This document shows, in pieces, positions 58,860 through 64,000 of a DNA stretch of 64,000 nucleotides. The stretch covers positions 20,962 to 84,961 of the forward strand of contig CAZDLO010000005.1 in the NCBI GenBank assembly GCA_964506325.1. Direction: 5' to 3'. A program made the position numbers and the translations under genes. The stretch comes from CAINVV01 sp964506325. GTDB lineage: Bacteria > Bacteroidota > Bacteroidia > Bacteroidales > Prolixibacteraceae. A model generated the notes under the pieces. It did not search any database. It was not told the origin of the DNA and was given only the letters and a program-made list of their open reading frames with translations. The stretch's first letter is position 1. Each line of letters starts with the position of its first letter.

Positions 58860-59930
58860 ATGAAAAAAACTTCAATTTTCGCAGTGTTCATGGTGATAAT
58901 CCTATCTCTTTCTGACGGCAGGCATGCCAACGGGCAAACAAAACCTGTTTCCGGTCCTTACATCACATTTGAGAACAGGGAAGCCGACCGTCAGGTAGAT
59001 GTCCTCGTGGATGGCAAACCTTTTACTTCCTTTTGCTGGTATGGCAATGTTTTTAAACCCGTCCTATATCCGATACTGACAGCTGCCGGGACAGAAGTCA
59101 CAAGGGGTTTTCCCCTCAGGACAAAGGCTGGAGAGCGTAATGACCACCCTCACCAGATTGGGATGTGGTTTACCTACGGGAACGTTGACGGGAACGATTT
59201 CTGGGGGAATGGTTCAAAAGGATTGGGAAAGAAAAATGCCAACGGGGGAGTTATAAAACACCTGAAGGTTAACAAAATTAGTGGAGGGCCAGGTGAGGGC
59301 GTGCTTGTTTCCACGGAAAGCTGGACAGATTCAACAGGCCATGAATTGCTGACTGAACATACCGAATATCACTTTATTGCCCGGGGACAAACCCGTCTGA
59401 TTGACCGTATTACTACGCTGACAGCCAAAAGTAAAACCTTGTCTTTGGCCGATACCAAGGAAGGAATGTTCGGAATCCGTGTTGCCCGGCAGCTTGAGCT
59501 GCCTTCCAAAGGAGATGTCACCCTTACCGATGCACAGGGAAACCCTACACTGGTGAAAGGATTGCCAAACCAGGAGGTAACAGGAAATTTCAGCAGCAGC
59601 GAAGGAATTACAGGTGAAGCCGTGTGGAGTACCCGTGCCAGATGGATGAACCTTTTTGGCAATATCCGGGGAGAGAAAATCTCTTTGGTCATCTGTGACC
59701 ACCCTAAAAATCCAAACTATCCAACGTACTGGCATGCAAGAGGGTATGGGTTATTTGCGGCCAACCCCCTTGGAGTCAGGGATTTCACCAAAGGTAAAGA
59801 GGAGTTGAATTTCTCCTTGCCAGCCGGGAAATCAGTGACTTTCAGATTCAGGTTGGTGGTCAGCTCCGGCACACATCTTTCCAATGCTGAAATAAATGCC
59901 CTCGCCGGTGAATTTGCAAAAACATATTGA
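58860..59930 (+). CDS. DUF6807 (PmoA-like) exported protein
   Basis: A 356-residue protein with a signal peptide (FAVFMVIILSLSDGRHANGQ). The fold-typical segments are FTSFCWYGNVFKPVLYPILTAAGTEVTRGFPL, ERNDHPHQIGMWFTYGNVDGNDFWG (His-containing site), TEHTEYHFIARGQTRLIDR, ADTKEGMFGIRVARQLE and YWHARGYGLFAANPLG. The family is annotated as PmoA-like from an operon name, not from methane oxidation. It is frequent beside Gfo/Idh oxidoreductases in sugar-catabolic loci. The conserved His residues may bind a metal or act in catalysis. It is the first gene of a plus-strand run with Gfo/Idh and URO-D genes. Confidence 0.82.
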   Translation: MKKTSIFAVFMVIILSLSDGRHANGQTKPVSGPYITFENREADRQVDVLVDGKPFTSFCWYGNVFKPVLYPILTAAGTEVTRGFPLRTKAGERNDHPHQIGMWFTYGNVDGNDFWGNGSKGLGKKNANGGVIKHLKVNKISGGPGEGVLVSTESWTDSTGHELLTEHTEYHFIARGQTRLIDRITTLTAKSKTLSLADTKEGMFGIRVARQLELPSKGDVTLTDAQGNPTLVKGLPNQEVTGNFSSSEGITGEAVWSTRARWMNLFGNIRGEKISLVICDHPKNPNYPTYWHARGYGLFAANPLGVRDFTKGKEELNFSLPAGKSVTFRFRLVVSSGTHLSNAEINALAGEFAKTY

Positions 59931-60012
59931 TCTATAGTGTATTGATAATCAGAAGTAAATTGAATCTGTAATAAATATTTTCAGCTATTATACTACTAAA
60001 ACAGCTACAACC

Positions 60013-61383
60013 ATGACAGCAAGAAGAGATTTTATCAGGAATGGCACTCTGGGTACTTCCGGAATAGTCATTGGCGGACTTGGACTTAGTGCAAAATCCT
60101 ATGGTTCCATCCTGGGGGCCAACGAGCGGGTCAATATTGGCATTGTTGGAATACGTTCCCAGGGTCAATCCCATATCACAGGTTATTCAAGGCTGAAAAA
60201 TGCTCAGGTAACAGCCTTGTGCGATGTTGACAGCAACCTGTTTGATGAACGGGTTAAAAAGCATTTTACGGACAAGGGTTTGGCAAAGCCAAAGCTTTTT
60301 ACGGATATGAGGAAGATGTATGAGGACAAAGACATTGATGCCGTTTCTGTTGTAACACCCAATCACTGGCATGCACTAGCCTCTATCTGGGCAATGCAGG
60401 CAGGCAAGCATGTATCGGTAGAAAAACCTTGCTGTTATAATTTCTTCGAAGGGCAGAAACTGGTTGAGGCTGCTGAAAAATACAAGGTAATCGTTCAGGA
60501 CGGTGCAGAACAAAGAAGCAATCCGTGTTCTCAAACCATGGCCGAATACCTGCACACCGGGAAGCTGGGTGAAGTCTACATGGCCAAAGGCCTTTGCTAC
60601 AAATGGCGCGATACAATCGGTAAAACCCCGGATGAAGCGGTTCCTGCAGGTGTTGATTATGATCTATGGCTTGGGCCGGCACCAAAGAGGCCCTTCTCGA
60701 AAAACAGGTTTCACTACAACTGGCACTGGAACTGGGACTATGGCAACGGCGACATGGGCAACCAGGGTGTACATGAGATGGATATTGCACGCTGGGGACT
60801 TGGGGTCACCCTGCCGACAAAAATAAGCACCGCAGGAGGTCATTTCATGTTTGATGACGACCAGCAGACCCCGAACGATCTTATCGCAGTTTTTGAGTTT
60901 CCAAATCCACAGGGAGGTGGAGACAAGAAGAAGATCCTCCAGTTTGAAGTGCGTCACTGGATTACCAACCGGGAGGGAGTAATCAGTGAAAATCCCGGTC
61001 CGGACAATACCTACATGGTCAGTTCGGACAATACCATCGGCAACCTGTTTTATGGCTCCAAAGGTTATTTGACAAAAAACGTGAATCAGTGGCAGTCGTT
61101 TTTTGGCAAGGAGAGGGTAGCTGGTGACATGGGCTCCGGCCTTGCCGACCATTACGCCAACTTTGTCGATGCCATCCGTGCCAACGACCAGAAACTGGCA
61201 AAGGGTGATATCCGTGACGGCTTTTATTCCTGTGCCTTGATGCACCTGGGAAATATTTCCTACAGGCTGGGGAGATCCCTGGAATTTGATCCTGTCAAAA
61301 TGAAGTTTATCAATGCCCCAGACGCCGATGCCTTGCTGACACGTCAGTACAGAAAGCCATTTGTGGTTCCGGACAAAATATAA
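60013..61383 (+). CDS. Gfo/Idh/MocA oxidoreductase with Tat signal
   Basis: A 456-residue exported dehydrogenase. TARRDFIRNGTLGTSGIVIGG is a twin-arginine-like signal (RRDF). VNIGIVGIRSQGQSHITGY replaces a classic GxGxxG as the Rossmann loop. VVTPNHWHALASIWAMQAGKHVSVEKPCCYNFFEGQ holds the catalytic EKP. YNWHWNWDYGNGDMGNQGVHEMDIARWGLG is the substrate-side loop with a conserved His/Asp set. Family members in saccharide loci oxidise a sugar hydroxyl at C3. It lies 82 bases after the DUF6807 gene and 67 before the URO-D gene on the same strand, so it is probably one operon. Confidence 0.9.
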   Translation: MTARRDFIRNGTLGTSGIVIGGLGLSAKSYGSILGANERVNIGIVGIRSQGQSHITGYSRLKNAQVTALCDVDSNLFDERVKKHFTDKGLAKPKLFTDMRKMYEDKDIDAVSVVTPNHWHALASIWAMQAGKHVSVEKPCCYNFFEGQKLVEAAEKYKVIVQDGAEQRSNPCSQTMAEYLHTGKLGEVYMAKGLCYKWRDTIGKTPDEAVPAGVDYDLWLGPAPKRPFSKNRFHYNWHWNWDYGNGDMGNQGVHEMDIARWGLGVTLPTKISTAGGHFMFDDDQQTPNDLIAVFEFPNPQGGGDKKKILQFEVRHWITNREGVISENPGPDNTYMVSSDNTIGNLFYGSKGYLTKNVNQWQSFFGKERVAGDMGSGLADHYANFVDAIRANDQKLAKGDIRDGFYSCALMHLGNISYRLGRSLEFDPVKMKFINAPDADALLTRQYRKPFVVPDKI

Positions 61384-61450
61384 CATAAATACCTGATAAT
61401 CAGACATATAGAAATTATTGTAATTTATATTCCTTTTTTCCCGTTGTTCC

Positions 61451-62620
61451 ATGACCAGTTCTGAGAGACTAATCGCGGCCCTCAATCACAGGGAGCCTGA
61501 CAGAATACCCTATGACCTTGCCGGGACAACCGTAACCGGGATCAGCAAAAAAGCTTACACCAGGGCCATGCAATACCGGGGGTACTCTTTTGATTACGAC
61601 AAGAAGGAGATTGACCCTGTCCAGCAGATTGTTACGCCGGTTGAGGAAGTTCTCCGGCAACTTAATTCGGACATCCGGCGCATTGGCTCACGCAGGATTC
61701 CGGATTATGAAGAAATTGTCTCCGTGAAGGAGGGTGTTTCCGAACTAACCGATGCATGGGGATGCCAGTGGAAAATGGATGAATCCAGGGATCATTACTT
61801 CAACCAGTGTTCCTTTCCTCTTGCTCATTATTCCTCCATTGACGAAGGTTTGCAGCATTACAGGGCCCCCGACCTGGGCCTTCATTCCGGCGTTATCCTC
61901 CGTGATCTGGAGGAGCAGATCCGAAATGCCGGGGATTATGGCATTGTTGCCGACAGGAATTGTGCCGGACTTACAGAAACATCCCTGAGAATAAGGGGAT
62001 ATGAGAACTGGTACCTGGATACTATAACCGACCCTGCCGGGGTTGAGAAATTGATGGATCTGATTCTTGCGTACAAATTCAACTATTGGAACCTGGTCAT
62101 TGACTGGCTGACTGACAACGATCTTCAGCACAAGGTGCATGTGGCTGCCGAATGTGATGACCTTGGGACGCAAACTTCCACCTTGCTGGACCCTGATTAT
62201 TTACGCCAGGCGGTAATCCCGAGGTTTGGACAGCTCTGGTCGCATATTAAGAGGAGATTGCCTCATGTGAAGATATTCATGCACACCTGCGGCTCCGTGA
62301 GGGAATTGCTGCCTGACCTCATGGAAGCAGGCCTCGATATTTATAACCCGGTACAGTTCACTGCAGCCAACATGGAACTGGCTGGGTTAAAGAGAGATTT
62401 CGGCAAAGACCTGGTATTCTGGGGTGGGGGAGTCAACACGCAATCAACACTTAGGAATTCAAGTCCGGAACTGGTGAAAGATGAGGTGAAGAGAATAATA
62501 GACATCATGGCTCCCGGGGGAGGGTTTGTATTCGCCCCGGTCCATAATATCCAGGACGATGTGCCCCCGGAAAATTTCTGGGCCATGTGGGATACGCTGA
62601 TGGAATACGGCAAATATTAA
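61451..62620 (+). CDS. URO-D/MtaA-fold protein, possible methyltransferase
   Basis: A 389-residue TIM-barrel protein. It begins ERLIAALNHREPDRIPYDLAG, the usual URO-D superfamily start. Later segments are GIVADRNCAGLTETSLRIRGYENWYLD, AAECDDLGTQTSTLLDPD, KIFMHTCGSVRELLPDLMEAGLDIYNPVQ (the HTCG Zn-site-like element of cobamide:CoM methyltransferases) and FWGGGVNTQSTL. Haem-pathway UroD enzymes have different N-terminal residues and lack this His-Cys motif, so a methyltransferase or lyase role is more likely. It belongs to the operon with DUF6807 and Gfo/Idh. A demethylation of methylated sugars is one idea; no corrinoid protein is nearby. Confidence 0.82.
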   Translation: MTSSERLIAALNHREPDRIPYDLAGTTVTGISKKAYTRAMQYRGYSFDYDKKEIDPVQQIVTPVEEVLRQLNSDIRRIGSRRIPDYEEIVSVKEGVSELTDAWGCQWKMDESRDHYFNQCSFPLAHYSSIDEGLQHYRAPDLGLHSGVILRDLEEQIRNAGDYGIVADRNCAGLTETSLRIRGYENWYLDTITDPAGVEKLMDLILAYKFNYWNLVIDWLTDNDLQHKVHVAAECDDLGTQTSTLLDPDYLRQAVIPRFGQLWSHIKRRLPHVKIFMHTCGSVRELLPDLMEAGLDIYNPVQFTAANMELAGLKRDFGKDLVFWGGGVNTQSTLRNSSPELVKDEVKRIIDIMAPGGGFVFAPVHNIQDDVPPENFWAMWDTLMEYGKY

Positions 62621-62696
62621 GGTGATGAATAGTTCATCTTCCGGATTCAGTATCAGGAATCATAGGGTGGTAAAAGTCCTGCCGGGGTAGGCACTT

Positions 62697-63275
62697 TCAC
62701 CTGTTATTGGCAAAGTGGATGGCATCCTTGTCCCATTTCACGGCATTGCGTATGGCATCCAATACCTCCTCGGGTTCATCGACGAAAGTCCACATATGCC
62801 TGTGTCTTTCATGGATGAAATTCTCGCTGATGAATTTTTCCAGCAGCTGAATCAGAAGATCATAAAAGTGGTTCGTATTCAAAATGATGATTGGCTTTGT
62901 GAACAAGCCCAGCTTTTTTAAGGTAATTGCCTCCAGTAATTCTTCCAGTGTGCCGGTTCCGCCGGGAAGTGCCACGAGTCCGTCGATATTTTCCAGGAAC
63001 CTGGCTTTCCTTTCGTGCATGGTATCGGTGAATTCCAGGTCCTCCACTTTTTTATGGGCCCATTCCACTTCGTTCATAAACCTGGGAATGATACCTTTTA
63101 TTTTGCCACCGTTGTCAAGCACAGTATCTGCCAATTTGCCCATCAGGCCGATGGCGCCACCGCCATAGACTACCTCAATATCGTTTTTAACAAATTCCCA
63201 GGCCAGTCTTTCTGTGGCATCAAAATAAGCCTTGTCAATTTGGGCACTTGAGGCACAATAAACGCAGATTTTCAT
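62697..63275 (-). CDS. LOG-family nucleotide 5'-monophosphate phosphoribohydrolase
   Basis: A 192-residue Rossmann-fold protein. VYGGGAIGLMG is the first nucleotide motif; GLVALPGGTGTLEELLEAITLKKLG contains the PGGxGTxxE catalytic signature of the LOG/TIGR00730 family. These enzymes cleave the N-glycosidic bond of purine nucleotides, and in plants act on cytokinin precursors; the bacterial substrate is usually AMP-like. Cytoplasmic. The length and motifs are complete. It is convergent with the URO-D gene, with no clear terminator between them. Confidence 0.93.
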   Translation of the reverse strand: MKICVYCASSAQIDKAYFDATERLAWEFVKNDIEVVYGGGAIGLMGKLADTVLDNGGKIKGIIPRFMNEVEWAHKKVEDLEFTDTMHERKARFLENIDGLVALPGGTGTLEELLEAITLKKLGLFTKPIIILNTNHFYDLLIQLLEKFISENFIHERHRHMWTFVDEPEEVLDAIRNAVKWDKDAIHFANNR

Positions 63276-63637
63276 TTTTTTTATTTAACGATCCTGGAAT
63301 GAAGCCTTTGTGTTTTTACACATCAGGCAATGAATTCAATAATTTCAAAGATACATTGTTGCAGAACACTAATCATTGGAATGGAAGCTGATTTTTCTTT
63401 AAGGGCAGATTGATTTTTTTTACAGGAAATGTCTCATTGCGGATTTCAGGACTTTCTGAGGGGAGTACCCGATTCCACCCCTACACCCTCCCTGCTTGCC
63501 ACAGGGATATTCCAACCCAACCGGGAAATGCTGTAAATTGCCGGTAATGAATCAGATGTGGTATTAGGTGATTCCTTTTGCTGGTGCGTGAAATGGACCA
63601 CATCCAGTACCCGGGAAAGGGTTGCTCCTGAACTAAA
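63276..63637. other. Intergenic region, nothing recognised
   Basis: 362 bases between two minus-strand genes. It should contain the LOG-gene promoter. I saw no convincing promoter pair, terminator hairpin or small gene; a 70-codon frame at 63481-63693 has poor coding character. Confidence 0.5.
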
Positions 63638-64000
63638 CTAAACCTTGTTGACTCTCTTGAAGTAATTGGATTCCGAAGTAGGTACAACTTCACCGGTATA
63701 GCGCAATGCAGATCCCCTCATCGTGTAAATGACTTCAGCAGTATTGTCCCCCTTTTTCAGAAAAATTTCGACTCTTGCTTTTGCCAGGGTCCCTCTCACA
63801 AACATCTTTACTGTGATATTCCCTTTTGAATCAGTGACTTTGCTGAATTCTGAAACCTCAAGTTTGTGGTTATCCGGGTAGACTTCCCCGAAAAAGATGG
63901 CGCCCTGAACATAGGCGAACTGTTTTTCATAGGAGAAAAAATTGGTCCGGTCCATGGTAAAATAGGTGGCCCCGTTGTAATTGGAGCGATAGGAATCAAC
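63638..64000 (-). CDS. C-terminal fragment of an unknown protein, cut by the window edge
   Basis: The last 120 codons of a gene that continues beyond the window (reading VDSYRSNYNGATYFTMDRTN at the edge). It contains EKQFAYVQGAIFFGEVYPDNHK, then a beta-rich segment KLEVSEFSKVTDSKGNITVKMF, LAKARVEIFLKKGDNTAEVIY and a C-terminal SNYFKRVNKV. The alternating beta pattern suggests an Ig-like or carbohydrate-associated domain. No family is recognised and no signal can be seen. Confidence 0.6.
   Translation of the reverse strand, partial: VDSYRSNYNGATYFTMDRTNFFSYEKQFAYVQGAIFFGEVYPDNHKLEVSEFSKVTDSKGNITVKMFVRGTLAKARVEIFLKKGDNTAEVIYTMRGSALRYTGEVVPTSESNYFKRVNKV

Noticed and set aside
58860..59930. Methane monooxygenase subunit from the PmoA label
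   Set aside because: The protein is a soluble exported beta-rich DUF6807 protein; it has no membrane helices or pMMO copper motifs, and no pmoB/pmoC are present.
61451..62620. Haem-pathway uroporphyrinogen decarboxylase HemE
   Set aside because: No other haem genes are near and the HTCG element with a different N-terminus fits cobamide-methyltransferase relatives better.
1..64000. CRISPR arrays, rRNA genes, insertion sequences with transposase
   Set aside because: No regularly spaced direct repeats, rRNA segments or transposase motifs were seen by eye. The only mobile-element trace is the broken recombinase at 3950-4481.

Overview
This 64 kb window (about 43-45% GC by eye) comes from a Bacteroidota chromosome, most likely a Bacteroidales/Marinilabiliales-type organism. 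The evidence is the fused cytochrome cbb3 subunits CcoN-CcoO, DUF4369-TlpA, DUF4294, carboxypeptidase-regulatory-like TonB receptor, NrtR/AraR-type Nudix regulator, GH78 and GH106 rhamnosidases, and four promoters that fit the Bacteroidota pattern (TTG/TTTG at -33, TAnnTTTG at -7). No Shine-Dalgarno sequence is evident at the starts I inspected. The exact genus cannot be told from the sequence alone.

Layout. (1) 1-4.5 kb, minus strand: the end of a surface-polysaccharide cluster (FkbM methyltransferase, Gmd, GT4 glycosyltransferase, perosamine-synthase-like aminotransferase). It abuts a broken tyrosine recombinase and a tRNA-Lys gene, which suggests a former integration site. (2) 4.9-9.2 kb: an SGNH hydrolase lipoprotein, a TlpA-type thioredoxin, and a two-gene unit of a FeeM-like N-acyltransferase with a class V aminotransferase. 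(3) 9.5-18 kb, minus strand: a cbb3 oxidase operon, ccoS-ccoNO-ccoQ-ccoP-ccoG-ccoH-(SafE-like)-ccoI, including a 57-residue CcoQ that is easily missed. (4) 18-31 kb: GH78 rhamnosidase, a GNAT-like protein, TrmH-like methyltransferase with arginine deiminase, DUF4294, a degenerate Gfo/Idh protein, Pcm, an MBL hydrolase, GcvP and IspE. (5) 31-39 kb, minus strand: PpiD and an operon nadB-nadC-coaX-OMP-lptC (NAD and CoA precursor synthesis, envelope biogenesis). (6) 39-46.7 kb: a secreted unknown, a Tat-type Gfo/Idh oxidoreductase, a TonB-dependent receptor, a secreted endonuclease/phosphatase-fold protein and a beta-helix lipoprotein. (7) 46.7-52 kb: a probable cell-wall sugar recovery locus, with a sodium symporter, NamZ exo-muramidase and a divergent AmiE-like serine hydrolase that keeps a GH3 C-terminal domain but has no GH3 catalytic domain. 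(8) 52-62.6 kb: a saccharide-catabolic region without SusC/SusD, with a small HTH protein, a DUF1080 protein, NIPSNAP, a Nudix-related regulator, GH106, DUF6807/PmoA-like, Gfo/Idh and a URO-D/methyltransferase-fold protein. (9) The window ends with a LOG-family protein and a partial gene.

The genes work together in four visible sets: GDP-perosamine-type polysaccharide synthesis; microaerobic respiration; muropeptide or muramic-acid salvage; and oxidative breakdown of rhamnosides or other glycosides. The most promising under-described parts are the GH106/DUF6807/Gfo-Idh/URO-D locus with its inactive-Nudix regulator, the GH3-less amidase beside NamZ, and the acyltransferase-aminotransferase pair. 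All functional statements are from sequence motifs recognised by eye; no database search was run.
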